64,000 nucleotides of DNA from an uncultured Cohaesibacter sp. (GTDB taxonomy: Bacteria; Pseudomonadota; Alphaproteobacteria; Rhizobiales; Cohaesibacteraceae). Below, one piece after another: positions 17,222 to 27,461 of this stretch; position 1 is the stretch's first letter, and each line of letters begins with the position of its first letter. Made by a program: the position numbers and the translations under genes. Under the pieces are notes generated by a model. The model was not told the origin of the DNA, did not search any database, and worked only from the letters and a program-made list of their open reading frames with translations. Location: positions 4,203,501 to 4,267,500 of the forward strand of contig NZ_OY761553.1 in the NCBI RefSeq assembly GCF_963664735.1, written 5' to 3'.

Positions 17222-18781
17222 ATGAAGCGCCTAACGGAATATACGTCCTATACGGATGCACAGAAGCATTTTTCAAAAAATGCACTTTGGGATTTGTTCG
17301 AGGGGAACCGTGAGCGTTTCAACATTGCGCATGAATGCATCGACCGATTCGACGAAGGTGATCGTGTTGCACTGCGCATTGCGCATGCAGATGGAGCAGA
17401 TGAAATCATCACATTCGAGGAGATTGCTCGGCGTTCTTCCCAGATTGCCCATTTCCTGAAGTCGAAAGGGCTGAAAAAAGGGGACCGGGTTGCGGTTATG
17501 ATCGAACCATCTTTGCCTTTTTATTGCTGTCTGTTCGGTGCAATGAAGGTTGGTGCGGTCGCCGTGCCGATGTTTACGCTCTTCGGACCGGACGGCATTC
17601 AACTCCGTGTTAGTGATTGCACGCCCGAGATATTTTTTACCAATCTTGAAAAGCAGGCCGACGCTATTGCAGGCGGGGCAAAGAATGTGATCGTTGCGGA
17701 CTTGCCCTTCCTTCAAAGCCTCGAGACCTGCCCGATTTACTTTCCGTGGCACACTTCCGGCGATGATCTGGCCGTTTTGCAATATACTTCGGGTACGACG
17801 CGGCTGCTCCCTGCGGCGGTGCATCATTCGCACCGGTCTATTGTCACCCTGATGGTTGCGGCATTGTACGGAACCGGTATCCGTCCGGGCGACCGCTTCT
17901 TCTGCCCGTCTTCGCCGGCTTGGGGGCACGGACTGTGGCACGGCACGCTGGCGCCACTGGCAATGGGCGTGTCGACCGGTACATTCAGCGGTCGTTTTGA
18001 TCCCGTTCGCCTGCTTAAGGCCTTGCAGGATTTCAAGATCACCAACCTGACGGCTGCGGCAACCCACTATCGCATGATGCGCAATTGCGGTGAGGCGGAA
18101 AATTTCACCTACAGCTTCGAAAAACTGAGCTTCACCGGCGAACCCATCGATTCCGAGACCGCAAGCTATGTAGAGCGGATCTTCGGCACCAAGGTGCGCT
18201 CCATGTATGGCACCACCGAAATCGGCGTGATCATTTCCAACTACCCCGGAGCCGACGATCTGGAAGTGCGCGACGGTGCCATGGGCAAGGCAGTCCCCGG
18301 CGTCGAGGTTGAAGTCCAGAGACAGGACGGCACCCCCGCCAATCCGGGAGAGACCGGTGAACTGATGGTCAAGAAGCGTGGGGAATGGTTCCCCACCAAG
18401 GATCTCGGGCGGGTCGATGAAGACGGCTATTTCTACCACGCCGGGCGAGCAGATGATGTCATCATCTCGGCAGGTTGGACGATGAGCGCGGTCGAAATCG
18501 AGGATGCGATCCTGCGCCATCCCAAAGTGGCCGAATGTGCCGCCATCGGCGTCCCCGACAGCCTTCGCGGTCAGGTGGTCAAGGCCTTCATCCTGCTCAA
18601 GGAAAAAGCAAATGAGGGACTGGACGAAGAAATTCAGGAGCTCGTGCGCACCAATCTGAGCCGTCACGAATATCCCAGAAAGATCGAATTTGTCACATCT
18701 CTGCCAAAGACACCGGCAGGCAAGGTGAACAGGAAAATCCTGCGCGATCAGGAAGCAAAAACACTGGAGAACGCGGTGTAA
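17222..18781 (+). CDS. AMP-dependent acyl-CoA synthetase/ligase with unusual P-loop motif
   Basis: This 519-residue adenylate-forming ligase would activate a carboxylic acid to its CoA ester. Motifs are Y-T-S-G-T-T (P-loop), M-Y-G-T-T-E, the hinge motif Y-F-Y-H-A-G-R-A-D-D-V-I, and the catalytic C-terminal Lys in K-T-P-A-G-K-V-N-R-K. After S-G-T-T the usual G-x-P-K-G is replaced by R-L-L-P-A-A-V, so the conserved Gly-Pro-Lys-Gly residues are missing. The start at 17222 (MKRLTEY) has GGGAGG upstream. It is the first gene of the plus-strand operon, divergent from iclR. The MaoC gene follows 29 bases later. Confidence 0.9.
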   Translation: MKRLTEYTSYTDAQKHFSKNALWDLFEGNRERFNIAHECIDRFDEGDRVALRIAHADGADEIITFEEIARRSSQIAHFLKSKGLKKGDRVAVMIEPSLPFYCCLFGAMKVGAVAVPMFTLFGPDGIQLRVSDCTPEIFFTNLEKQADAIAGGAKNVIVADLPFLQSLETCPIYFPWHTSGDDLAVLQYTSGTTRLLPAAVHHSHRSIVTLMVAALYGTGIRPGDRFFCPSSPAWGHGLWHGTLAPLAMGVSTGTFSGRFDPVRLLKALQDFKITNLTAAATHYRMMRNCGEAENFTYSFEKLSFTGEPIDSETASYVERIFGTKVRSMYGTTEIGVIISNYPGADDLEVRDGAMGKAVPGVEVEVQRQDGTPANPGETGELMVKKRGEWFPTKDLGRVDEDGYFYHAGRADDVIISAGWTMSAVEIEDAILRHPKVAECAAIGVPDSLRGQVVKAFILLKEKANEGLDEEIQELVRTNLSRHEYPRKIEFVTSLPKTPAGKVNRKILRDQEAKTLENAV

Positions 18782-18810
18782 TCCGCCCCAATTTGTTCGA
18801 GGAGAGAGAC

Positions 18811-19950
18811 ATGAACGAAACCTTGCATCGGAAGTTTCCGAAAATTACCCCGGAAGGTCTCGACGACCTGCGCAAACGCGTTGGTATCAAGATCGAGAAC
18901 ACAGTCGAGCCGTGGTGTTATGAAGCGACGCGAGACAATATTCGCCACTATGCTCACGGCATTGGAGATGACAATCCACTTTGGTGCGATCCGGACTATG
19001 CCAAAAATACAAAATATGGCGATTTGCTGGCCCTTCCCAGCTTCCTGTTTGCCACCAGCCGCATCATTTCCGGTTATGTGGGTGGTTTGCCTGGAGTGCA
19101 TGCGATGTGGTCTGGTGCAAACTGGATCTGGCACAAGCCAATCCTTCGTAACACCGAGTTTCGCACAGAGGCCTATCTAAAGGATCTCATTGAGCATGAC
19201 ACAAGGTTTGCAGGCAAGGCTGTGCAGCAAATCTATCATGTCGACTTTTATGACGCCCAAAATGGAGATCTGCTGGCCGAGGCAGATAGCTGGTGCTTCC
19301 GCACGGATCGTGATCAGGCGCGCGAGAACGGCACCAAATATACCGAAGCCAAGGAAAAGGGCCGCCGTGTCTACACTCAAGAGGAGCTCGATTCCTACTA
19401 TAAATACTATGAGCAAGAGAAAGTTCGAGGCGCTGATACCCGCTATTGGGACGATGTTAGCGAAGGCGAAGCGTTGCCGACCATGGTAAAAGGTCCAATG
19501 ACGGCAACCGGTTTTATTGCCTATGCGCAAGGTTGGGGTGGTCTTTATATCCGAGCGAACAAATTGGCTTGGCAGCTTCAGCAAAAGCATCCATCCGCTG
19601 GCATCAAAAATCGGTTCGGAATTCCCGATTGCCCAGAGAGAGTGCATTGGGAAGAAGAATTTGCTCTCGAGGTCGGAGCGCCTGGAGCTTATGATTACGG
19701 TCCGGAACGCACATCGTGGCTCACCCATCAGGTGACCAATTGGATGGGAGACGACGGGTTCTTGGCCAAGGCCAATTGTCAAGTCCGTCGCCACAACCCT
19801 GAAGGAGACATCATCCTCATCCATGGTACGGTTACACGCAAGTTCGAGGAAGACGGCCGGTTTCTGGTCGAGATCGAGCAGCGGGCCGAACAGCAGGATG
19901 GCGAACTGTCCGCAATCGGCTCGGCCGTCGTGGAACTGCCCAAGAGGTAA
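18811..19950 (+). CDS. MaoC-like acyl-CoA hydratase/dehydratase with two hotdog domains
   Basis: This 379-residue protein has an N-terminal FAS1-like dehydratase domain with the hydratase-2 pattern around Y-A-H-G-I-G-D-D-N-P-L-W (about residues 47-58). A second hotdog follows from about residue 215. Double-hotdog MaoC proteins hydrate or dehydrate enoyl/3-hydroxyacyl-CoA. The start at 18811 follows G-G-A-G-A-G-A-G and was preferred to an in-frame ATG six codons earlier. It lies between the ligase gene and the TRAP genes. I infer that it interconverts a hydroxyacyl-CoA and an enoyl-CoA made from the imported acid. Confidence 0.85.
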   Translation: MNETLHRKFPKITPEGLDDLRKRVGIKIENTVEPWCYEATRDNIRHYAHGIGDDNPLWCDPDYAKNTKYGDLLALPSFLFATSRIISGYVGGLPGVHAMWSGANWIWHKPILRNTEFRTEAYLKDLIEHDTRFAGKAVQQIYHVDFYDAQNGDLLAEADSWCFRTDRDQARENGTKYTEAKEKGRRVYTQEELDSYYKYYEQEKVRGADTRYWDDVSEGEALPTMVKGPMTATGFIAYAQGWGGLYIRANKLAWQLQQKHPSAGIKNRFGIPDCPERVHWEEEFALEVGAPGAYDYGPERTSWLTHQVTNWMGDDGFLAKANCQVRRHNPEGDIILIHGTVTRKFEEDGRFLVEIEQRAEQQDGELSAIGSAVVELPKR

Positions 19951-19982
19951 GGGGTTCCTGTTTCAACCTTTGGGAGGTTTGG

Positions 19983-20468
19983 TTGAACATTTTCGGAATG
20001 ATCCTGAAAAAACTCGAAGACATCCTTCATCTTGGAGGATGTCTGGGTCTGGTCGCGGTTGCGGCCCTGATCAACGCGGATATCCTGCTTCGGCTTTTCT
20101 TTAACGAACCGGTGCAGATCCAGTTCGAGCTCACCGAGCTCTTTCTCATGCCCGCGCTGGCCACCTTGTCCCTGTCTCGCGTTTATCGCGAGGGAGGGCA
20201 TCTGGCGATCGATTTGATACCCAAGAACTTCGCTGGAGATCTGGGGTTTTTCATCAAGATTGTACAGCTGTTTTTGCCAACCGTGTTCTTTGCGGTGGTG
20301 ACTGTCATGTCAGGGAAATTCGCCCTCAACTCTATTCTTGAAGGTGAGATTGAATATGGCGTGATCGACTGGTCGCTTGGCTGGGCATATGCGTTCGTTC
20401 CGCTTGGATGTGGCGTTCTGGCTCTGCGACTGGCGCATGACTTTATAGAAAAGATCGTCATGAAATAA
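19983..20468 (+). CDS. TRAP transporter small membrane subunit (DctQ-like)
   Basis: This 161-residue protein has four hydrophobic segments and the DctQ pattern in its first half (an L-x-x-L-F-L-M-P-A-L-A stretch, then R-E-G-G-H-L). TRAP small subunits form the secondary transporter with DctM and the periplasmic DctP. I take TTG at 19983 as the start because GGGAGG lies 5 bases upstream. The next ATG at 19998 is 20 bases from it. It is 32 bases after the MaoC gene. Confidence 0.88.
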   Translation: MNIFGMILKKLEDILHLGGCLGLVAVAALINADILLRLFFNEPVQIQFELTELFLMPALATLSLSRVYREGGHLAIDLIPKNFAGDLGFFIKIVQLFLPTVFFAVVTVMSGKFALNSILEGEIEYGVIDWSLGWAYAFVPLGCGVLALRLAHDFIEKIVMK

Positions 20469-20496
20469 ATGAACAATTTTCTTTGGAGGAGAGAAA

Positions 20497-21501
20497 ATGA
20501 CCTACATAATAAATGCCGCAATTGCGTTTACCGGCCTGTTGTCCATCGGGGTGTCCGTTGCTCAGTCCGAAACCTTGCGCCTTGGGGATTTTCAGTCGAC
20601 GAGCCACATTGTATCGGTCGAGGGGACGACCAAATGGATGGCCGCTGTCGAGAAAGCCACGAATGGTGCTATCACATTTCAGCATTTTCCTGCCCAGCAG
20701 GCGGCCAAATCCAAGGCTCAGCTCGATGCAGTAAACAACGGCATTCTTGATGCGGCTCTGTTGGGTGCCATCTATCATGCCGATGCCTTGCCCATGAATT
20801 CCGTTGTCGGGCTGCCCGGCTTTTATGGCTCTGCCGTTCAGGGCACTGGAGCTCTGCAAACCATGCTATCCGAAGGACCGTTGCGGGACGAACTGCTCGC
20901 CGCGGGGGTAACTCCGATCTTTGGCTTCGTGCTACCGCCTTATCAGGTGCTAGCAAAAAAGCGCCTTGGCATGCCCGCCGATTGGCAGGCTCTCGACGTC
21001 AGGACTTCTGGCTCCACCCAGGCCATGACAGCCCGAGCCGTGGGTGCTGTTGGCATCTCCATTCCAGGTCCGGAAGTCTACACCGCCGTTGAACGTGGTC
21101 GGCTTGATGCGGTCCTTTTCCCTCTCGCCTCAGTGCCTGGTTACAAGCTCAATGAGGTGGTTAGCCATATTTCAACCAACGGCTCTTTTGGAGGTTACAG
21201 CTTCATCATGGTCCTCAAAACATCAGTGTTTGAAGGACTGTCTAAAGATGTTCAGGACGCCATGCTGGAAACCGGGATGAAAGCTGCCGCCCATGTGGCT
21301 AAGGCACAGGACGAGTCCGTGACCGGTCTGATCGCTCAATGGAAAGCTGAGGGTATCGATACTTATTCTTTCACCGAGGAAGAATTGGCCACATTGCGTC
21401 AAACCATGGAAGCAGTCAGCGCAGACTGGGCAGAACGTATCAATTCCGATCAGGCTCAAGCTGTTCTTGAAACCTATTCTAAGCTCACCGGCAACGAATA
21501 G
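20497..21501 (+). CDS. TRAP transporter substrate-binding protein (DctP family)
   Basis: This 334-residue periplasmic binding protein has a signal peptide ending near A-Q-S-E, preceded by a strong GGAGG ribosome-binding site. Family features are the R-T-S-G-S-T-Q segment, which carries the Arg that binds the substrate carboxylate. The segment G-P-E-V-Y-T-A-V-E-R-G-R-L-D is also typical. The Arg supports a carboxylic-acid ligand. It is the substrate-recognition part of the TRAP system whose substrate should feed the ligase and carboxylase encoded around it. Confidence 0.9.
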   Translation: MTYIINAAIAFTGLLSIGVSVAQSETLRLGDFQSTSHIVSVEGTTKWMAAVEKATNGAITFQHFPAQQAAKSKAQLDAVNNGILDAALLGAIYHADALPMNSVVGLPGFYGSAVQGTGALQTMLSEGPLRDELLAAGVTPIFGFVLPPYQVLAKKRLGMPADWQALDVRTSGSTQAMTARAVGAVGISIPGPEVYTAVERGRLDAVLFPLASVPGYKLNEVVSHISTNGSFGGYSFIMVLKTSVFEGLSKDVQDAMLETGMKAAAHVAKAQDESVTGLIAQWKAEGIDTYSFTEEELATLRQTMEAVSADWAERINSDQAQAVLETYSKLTGNE

Positions 21502-21574
21502 TAAGCATCGAACAAGACCAATAACGGGTGGTCAGGTTCTGACCGCCCAAGATCAGGGAGCCTCAATTCAGTCG

Positions 21575-22864
21575 ATGCTGACTTTTCTTGCCATACTCAT
21601 TCTGCTTGCTCTGTTGATGGCGTTTCGGTTGCCGATAGCCTTTGCAATGGGGATTTCGGGTTTCGCAGGCCTGAGCTTGCAATTGGGGTATCGTCCGGCG
21701 CTTGCCGTGTTGGAGCGGGCCATTTATGACAGTTCTTCATCCTTCATTCTGGTGGCCATTCCATTGTTTATCCTGATGGCCGAGCTGTTGACCGCAGGCG
21801 ATGTAACGCGCCGGGCTATTATCGCCTGTCAGGCATGGATTGGCCATGCAAAGGGTGGGCTCGCTATGGCCACTGTTGCTGCCTCCGTCATTCTTGCCGC
21901 ATTGGTCGGTAGCTCAACTGCTTCCACCGCAGCGATGGCTGCTTCCGCATTTCCAGAAATGCGTAACCACAACTATTCCAATCGGCTCTCGGCAGCAGTG
22001 GTAAGCGTCGGGGGCACATTGGCTGTCGTTGTTCCGCCCTCGATTGTTCTCGTGGTCTATGGAGTTCTGACCGAGACATCCATCGGCAAACTATTCATCG
22101 CCGGGATTGTGCCCGGACTGCTAACGGCAGCGGGGCTGGCGCTTGTCATTAAAATCATTGCTCACACCACAGATCAGGCCCCGAAGGGCGATCCCTTCGA
22201 TCTCGGCAAGGCAGTAAAGACCAGCAGACACATAATCCCGATGACCCTGCTGCTCGTCTCTGTGATCGGAGCGATCTATGGTGGCCTTGCTTCCCCATCC
22301 GAAGCCGCAGCTCTCGGCGTCATGGGGTCACTGATTATCGTGCTTTTGCAACGGACCATCACCTTCAGCGCGTTCAATCGCTCGGTCAGCGGCTCGATCC
22401 GCGCGACGGTGATGATAGTGACCATCGTTGCCTGCTCGGCGATTTTCTCGAACTATCTGGCTTTCACCCGCATCACGCAGGAATTGCTCGAATTTGTCGC
22501 GACTACGGAGCTGTCGCGCGAGGTGATCATGGGCATCATCATCCTGATCCTTCTGGTGATGGGCATGTTCATGGATCAGTTGGCGATCCTGTCGCTGGCC
22601 ATGCCGCTGGCGTTCCCCATGGCAATGGCGCTCGACTACAATGCGGTCTGGTTCGGTATCGTGGTGACAAAGACCGTTGAGATCGGTCTGCTGACCCCGC
22701 CGTTGGGGCTTAATGCCTATGTCGCGGCAGCCCAGACAGGGGTGCCATTGAAGACCATTTTCCGCGGAATATTGCCCTTTCTGGCCATGGAGGTCCTTGT
22801 GCTTGTGATCCTTCTGGCCTTTCCGCAAATAACCCTTTGGCTCCCCGCGCTGATGCTGAACTGA
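21575..22864 (+). CDS. TRAP transporter large permease (DctM-like)
   Basis: This 429-residue membrane protein with about 12 hydrophobic segments is of usual DctM length. It has the segments P-L-F-I-L-M-A-E-L, G-S-S-T-A-S-T-A-A-M and M-G-M-F-M-D. It begins at ATG 21575 (MLTFLAILILL). The open frame extends upstream into the dctP gene, but those residues are hydrophilic and out of keeping with the family. A weak CAGGGAG lies about 14 bases upstream. It catalyses sodium- or proton-coupled uptake with the small subunit. Confidence 0.92.
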   Translation: MLTFLAILILLALLMAFRLPIAFAMGISGFAGLSLQLGYRPALAVLERAIYDSSSSFILVAIPLFILMAELLTAGDVTRRAIIACQAWIGHAKGGLAMATVAASVILAALVGSSTASTAAMAASAFPEMRNHNYSNRLSAAVVSVGGTLAVVVPPSIVLVVYGVLTETSIGKLFIAGIVPGLLTAAGLALVIKIIAHTTDQAPKGDPFDLGKAVKTSRHIIPMTLLLVSVIGAIYGGLASPSEAAALGVMGSLIIVLLQRTITFSAFNRSVSGSIRATVMIVTIVACSAIFSNYLAFTRITQELLEFVATTELSREVIMGIIILILLVMGMFMDQLAILSLAMPLAFPMAMALDYNAVWFGIVVTKTVEIGLLTPPLGLNAYVAAAQTGVPLKTIFRGILPFLAMEVLVLVILLAFPQITLWLPALMLN

Positions 22865-22974
22865 TTTCGGGGCGCGGAACAAGAAGACCTTAGAGAATAG
22901 CGCACTTCCAGCTTGTTGTCGGAGCGAGATTTCGTCTCCGGACGGGGAAGGTGCATGACAATGGAGACCGTTCG

Positions 22975-24582
22975 ATGAGCATAGTGCACAGCGCAATTAC
23001 GCCCAATTCTTCCGGATTTGCCGAGAACAGACGGGCTATGGAAGCGCAATATGATCGGATAGCGACCGAAGCGGGGCGTATCATCAAGGGCGGCTCGGAA
23101 GCCTCGCGCCAACGCCACACATCGCGCGGCAAGTTGCTGCCCAGAGACAGGATTGCGGGTTTGCTCGATCCCGGCTCCCCTTTTCTCGAAGTGGGTCTGT
23201 TTGCCGCCTCTGGTCTCTACAATGACGAGATCCCGGCGGCGGGTGCCATTGCAGGGATCGGCAGGGTCGAAGGGCGGGACTGCATGATCCTCTGCAATGA
23301 TGCCACTGTGAAGGGCGGCACCTATTTCCCGATGACCGTCAAGAAGCATCTGCGGGCGCAGGAAATTGCCGAGGAGAACGGGCTGCCCTGTATCTATCTG
23401 GTGGATTCGGGTGGGGCCAATCTCAACAATCAGGACGAGGTCTTTCCTGACCGGGATCATTTCGGCCGCATCTTCTACAACCAGGCCCGCATGAGCGCCA
23501 AGGGGATCTGCCAGATCGCCGTGGTCATGGGGTCTTGTACGGCTGGCGGGGCCTATGTGCCCGCCATGAGCGACCAGACCATTATCGTCCGCGAACAAGG
23601 CACCATCTTCCTTGCCGGTCCGCCGTTGGTGAAGGTGGCCACTGGTGAGGAGATCGACGCCGAAACCCTCGGAGGCGGCGACACCCATACCCGCCTTTCA
23701 GGCGTTGCGGACTATCTTGCCGATGACGATCATCATGCGCTTGCTCTTGCCCGCGAGATCGTGCGCCATCTGGGGCCAGCCCCCCGGCCCAACATTGATC
23801 TCATCGAGCCGAAGGCTCCACTCTATTCGATTGATGAGGTGATGGGCATCGTCCCGGCCAACGACAAGGTGCCCTATGACGTGCGCGAGATCATCGCCCG
23901 GCTGGTGGATGGCTCGGACTTTGCCGAGTTCAAGCCACGCTATGGCACGACACTGGTTACCGGCTTTGCCCATATTGACGGCGTACCCCTCGGCATTCTT
24001 GCCAACAATGGTGTGCTCTTCTCGGAAAGCTCCCTGAAGGGGGCGCATTTCATCGAGCTTTGCTGTCAGCGTAAAATCCCGATCCTATTCTTGCAGAACA
24101 TCACCGGCTTCATGGTCGGCTCAAAATATGAGGCAGGTGGCATCGCCAAGGATGGCGCCAAGCTGGTCTCCGCCGTTTCCACCGCATCCGTGCCGAAGAT
24201 CACCGTGATCATCGGAGGCTCTTACGGTGCGGGCAACTATGGCATGTGCGGCCGCGCCTTCGGGCCTCGCTTCGTCTGGATGTGGCCCAACGCCCGCATT
24301 TCGGTGATGGGCGGCGCACAGGCGGCAGGGGTGCTCGCCGATGTCTGCCGCGCAGGCATCGAATCCAAAGGCGGGAGCTGGTCTGAGGACGAGGAAGCCG
24401 AGTTCAAGCGCCCCACCATCGAGATGTTCGAGCGCCAGTCCCAGCCTCTCTATGCGTCGGCACGACTTTGGGACGACGGGATCATCGATCCACGCAAGAC
24501 CCGTGATGTGGTGGCCCTGTCGTTGCGCGCTGCGCTGAACGCCCCAGTGGAAGAAACCAAGTTTGGCATGTTCAGGATGTGA
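22975..24582 (+). CDS. mccB: 3-methylcrotonyl-CoA carboxylase beta (carboxyltransferase) subunit
   Basis: This 535-residue protein has exactly the length usual for bacterial MccB/LiuB. It carries two crotonase-like carboxyltransferase domains: the N-half with [10 protein letters not shown] and the C-half with [19 protein letters not shown]. It also has the MCC-type [11 protein letters not shown] stretch. It transfers carboxylate from biotin to 3-methylcrotonyl-CoA, giving 3-methylglutaconyl-CoA. The start at 22975 has GGAG 8 bases upstream. It overlaps the start of the alpha-subunit gene by 4 bases. Geranyl-CoA carboxylase is a related alternative, but the following genes fit MCC. Confidence 0.9.
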   Translation: MSIVHSAITPNSSGFAENRRAMEAQYDRIATEAGRIIKGGSEASRQRHTSRGKLLPRDRIAGLLDPGSPFLEVGLFAASGLYNDEIPAAGAIAGIGRVEGRDCMILCNDATVKGGTYFPMTVKKHLRAQEIAEENGLPCIYLVDSGGANLNNQDEVFPDRDHFGRIFYNQARMSAKGICQIAVVMGSCTAGGAYVPAMSDQTIIVREQGTIFLAGPPLVKVATGEEIDAETLGGGDTHTRLSGVADYLADDDHHALALAREIVRHLGPAPRPNIDLIEPKAPLYSIDEVMGIVPANDKVPYDVREIIARLVDGSDFAEFKPRYGTTLVTGFAHIDGVPLGILANNGVLFSESSLKGAHFIELCCQRKIPILFLQNITGFMVGSKYEAGGIAKDGAKLVSAVSTASVPKITVIIGGSYGAGNYGMCGRAFGPRFVWMWPNARISVMGGAQAAGVLADVCRAGIESKGGSWSEDEEAEFKRPTIEMFERQSQPLYASARLWDDGIIDPRKTRDVVALSLRAALNAPVEETKFGMFRM

Positions 24583-26582
24583 TGATGATGAAGCCTTTTG
24601 AAAAAATACTCATTGCCAATCGTGGCGAAATCGCTTGCCGGATCATCGAAACGGCGTCCCGTCTCGGCGTCAGAACCGTAGCGGTCTATTCCGATGCGGA
24701 TGCCACCTCGCGTCATGTCGCCATGGCGGATGAGGCCGTCCATATTGGCGGGTCTGCTCCGACCGAGAGCTATCTGCGGGCCGATGTCATCATCGCAGCA
24801 GCACGGACGACCCGAGCCGAGGCCATTCATCCCGGCTATGGTTTCCTGTCCGAGAATCCAGATTTTGTCGAGGCGGTTGAAGCGGCAGGGCTGATCTTCA
24901 TCGGGCCGTCAGCCAAAGCGATCCGCGCCATGGGTCTGAAGGATGAGGCCAAGGACTTGATGGATCGGGCGGGCGTGCCCGTCGTTCCCGGCTATCAGGG
25001 CAGCAATCAGGACGCGGCCTTTCTGGCTGAGAAGGCAATCGAGATCGGCTATCCGGTGCTGATCAAGGCCCGGGCTGGCGGTGGTGGCAAGGGCATGCGC
25101 AAGGTCGAGCATGCCGCCGATTTCGTTACCGCCCTCGCCTCGGCCAAGCGAGAGGCAAAGTCCGCCTTCGGCGATGACCGCGTGCTGATCGAGAAATTCA
25201 TATCCTCACCTCGTCATATCGAGGTTCAGGTCTTCGGCGACAGCCATGGCAATGTGGTGCATCTGTTCGAGCGCGACTGTTCCCTGCAGCGTCGGCACCA
25301 GAAGGTCATCGAGGAAGCCCCCGCGCCGGGGATGACGCCAGCGGTGCGCGAAGCATTGACCGGAGCCGCCGTCACCGCAGCCAAGGCCATCGGCTATTGC
25401 GGCGCCGGGACTATCGAGTTCATCGTCGATGGGTCGGGTCTCTTGAGGCCAGATGGATTCTGGTTCATGGAAATGAACACCCGTCTGCAAGTGGAGCATC
25501 CGGTGACCGAGGCCATCACGGGGCTTGATCTGGTCGAATGGCAGTTGCGTGTGGCCGCCGGTGCGCCCCTGCCACTGAGGCAGAATGATATCACCATGTC
25601 CGGCCATGCCTTTGAGGCGCGCCTATATGCAGAAGACCCCGCGCATGATTTTCTGCCCGTGACGGGAGCTCTCCATCACCTCAGATTTGCTGAGGGTGCC
25701 CGCTGTGATACGGGCGTGCGAAGCGGGGATGAGATTTCACCCTGGTATGACCCGATGATCGCCAAGGTCATAACCCACAGTGCTTCCCGAGCCGAAGCGC
25801 TCGCCAGCTTGCACAGTGCGGTGCAAAACACGCACGTCGCGGGAACAAAGACCAATGCCAGCTTTCTGGCAGCGCTTGCGGCACATGAGGACTTCAATGA
25901 AGGGCATTTTGACACCGGCCTGATTGATCGGGATATCGGGGCGCTCGTTACCATGCCCCCAGCCAGCGAACTCCATCTTGCTTTTGCGACCCTCGCAGCC
26001 CTTGAGATCCGGCCTCTCCCTCTGCTTGCGGCGCATAGAGGCTGGCGGCTCTGGGGTGAAGCAACTTCAACTGTGTGTCTGAGTGTCGGAGACGAGCAAA
26101 TCGAGCGAACACTCGTCTACCATGAGGACAACGCCTTGTCTCTGAGAGGAGGGGAGGAGCCGTTGACGCTTCGTGAGTTGGAAAGGGAGGGGCGCCGGTG
26201 GTCGGCAAGGATTGGTGCCACGAACCGCGGGGTTATGGCGAATGTGATTTCAGCCGATCTGGGGGATCGCCGTTTGATATCGGTCCTCTGCGATGGCATC
26301 AGCCATGATCTGATCCTTCCCGATCCAAGGTCCGGCAGCAAGGCCTTTGCCGACAACAGCAACGCCGTCACCGCCCCGATGACCGGGATTGTGATCGAGC
26401 TCTCCGTTGCCCCCGGTGACAGCGTGCGTCAGGGTGACAGCCTCGGCATCATGGAAGCCATGAAGATGGAAACCAGCTTCACGGCCCCGCGCGATGGAGT
26501 CATTGCGTCGGTCGCCTGCTCTGTGGGCTCAGCCGTTGAGGGGGGCTCGGTTCTGGTCTCCTTCGTGGAGGCGGCAGGATGA
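24579..26582 (+). CDS. mccA: 3-methylcrotonyl-CoA carboxylase alpha subunit (biotin carboxylase + biotin carrier)
   Basis: This 667-residue protein combines a biotin carboxylase with ATP grasp ([10 protein letters not shown] at the N-terminus, the glycine loop [11 protein letters not shown]) and a linker domain. A C-terminal biotinyl domain carries E-A-M-K-M-E-T, with the modified Lys near residue 629. It carboxylates biotin using ATP and bicarbonate. The start region reads ATGATGATGAAG, so the initiating Met is uncertain by a few codons. The gene overlaps both mccB and the HMG-CoA lyase gene by 4 bases, so all are coupled. Confidence 0.92.
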   Translation: MMMMKPFEKILIANRGEIACRIIETASRLGVRTVAVYSDADATSRHVAMADEAVHIGGSAPTESYLRADVIIAAARTTRAEAIHPGYGFLSENPDFVEAVEAAGLIFIGPSAKAIRAMGLKDEAKDLMDRAGVPVVPGYQGSNQDAAFLAEKAIEIGYPVLIKARAGGGGKGMRKVEHAADFVTALASAKREAKSAFGDDRVLIEKFISSPRHIEVQVFGDSHGNVVHLFERDCSLQRRHQKVIEEAPAPGMTPAVREALTGAAVTAAKAIGYCGAGTIEFIVDGSGLLRPDGFWFMEMNTRLQVEHPVTEAITGLDLVEWQLRVAAGAPLPLRQNDITMSGHAFEARLYAEDPAHDFLPVTGALHHLRFAEGARCDTGVRSGDEISPWYDPMIAKVITHSASRAEALASLHSAVQNTHVAGTKTNASFLAALAAHEDFNEGHFDTGLIDRDIGALVTMPPASELHLAFATLAALEIRPLPLLAAHRGWRLWGEATSTVCLSVGDEQIERTLVYHEDNALSLRGGEEPLTLRELEREGRRWSARIGATNRGVMANVISADLGDRRLISVLCDGISHDLILPDPRSGSKAFADNSNAVTAPMTGIVIELSVAPGDSVRQGDSLGIMEAMKMETSFTAPRDGVIASVACSVGSAVEGGSVLVSFVEAAG

Positions 26583-27461
26583 GGCCGAGCGTTTGCATCT
26601 ATGAGGTCGGCCCCAGAGACGGGTTGCAGAATGAAAAGGCGATCATTCCCACCAAAGACAAGATCGCACTGATCGATATCCTGTCGGGCGCCGGATTTCG
26701 CAAGATCGAGGCGACCAGCTTCGTCTCGCCCAAATGGGTGCCGCAACTGGCCGATGCCGCCGAGGTGATGACGGGGATCAGACGCGAGCCGGGCATCGAC
26801 TACAGCGTTTTGACCCCCAACCTCAAGGGAGCGGAATTGGCGCTTGCTGCCGGGGGCGGACGAGTTTGCCATTTTCACGTCCGCGTCCGAGGGCTTTTGC
26901 CAGAAGAATATCAATTGCTCGATTGCCGAGAGCCTTGGCCGCTTCGAACCGATAATGGAGCTGGCAGCAAAGGCGGGCATTCCGGTACGCGGCTACGTCT
27001 CCTGCATGATCGTCTGTCCCTATGACGGGCCGGTCGAACCCGATGCGGTCTCCCGTGTGACGCGATCTCTGATCGACATGGGGTGCCACGAAGTCTCGTT
27101 GGGCGACACCATCGGTGCCGGGACACCTCAAAGCGTCAGTCGGGCGCTTGAAGCTGTGCTGAGAGATGTCTCTGCGGATCGTCTCGCCGGGCATTTTCAC
27201 GACACAAACGACAACGCCCTTGGCAATGTGAAGGCCGCTCTGGCGTTGGGTCTGCGCACCTTCGACAGCGCCGTCGGCGGGCTCGGCGGCTGCCCCTATG
27301 CGCCCGGCGCAAAGGGCAATGTCTCGACCAGCGCCCTTGTCGCCATGCTCGAGAGCGAAGGCTTCGACGCCGGGATTGACCAGAGCGTGCTGGCAAGAGC
27401 GGAGCAGCATCTGGGCCATGTTAGGCGCGATGAACAGAAGACAAAGGAAGTGACAGTATGA
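26579..27461 (+). pseudogene. Hydroxymethylglutaryl-CoA lyase, split by a one-base frameshift
   Basis: The frame from 26579 starts as HMG-CoA lyase ([10 protein letters not shown], then S-V-L-T-P-N-L-K-G). It leaves frame in a run of five G at 26852-26856. The next frame continues the family without a gap ([42 protein letters not shown]) to the stop at 27459-27461. Removing one G gives about 293 residues, normal for LiuE-type lyases. The product would cleave HMG-CoA to acetoacetate and acetyl-CoA. All key residues are otherwise intact. It could be a sequencing error in the homopolymer, a real lesion or a slippage site. Confidence 0.88.

Noticed and set aside
17273-18667. 464-codon open frame on the minus strand
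   Set aside because: It lies fully antisense to the acyl-CoA ligase gene, whose motifs are complete. It has no family features and arises from codon bias.
22717-23688. 323-codon open frame on the minus strand
   Set aside because: It is antisense to dctM and mccB, both of which are certain genes.
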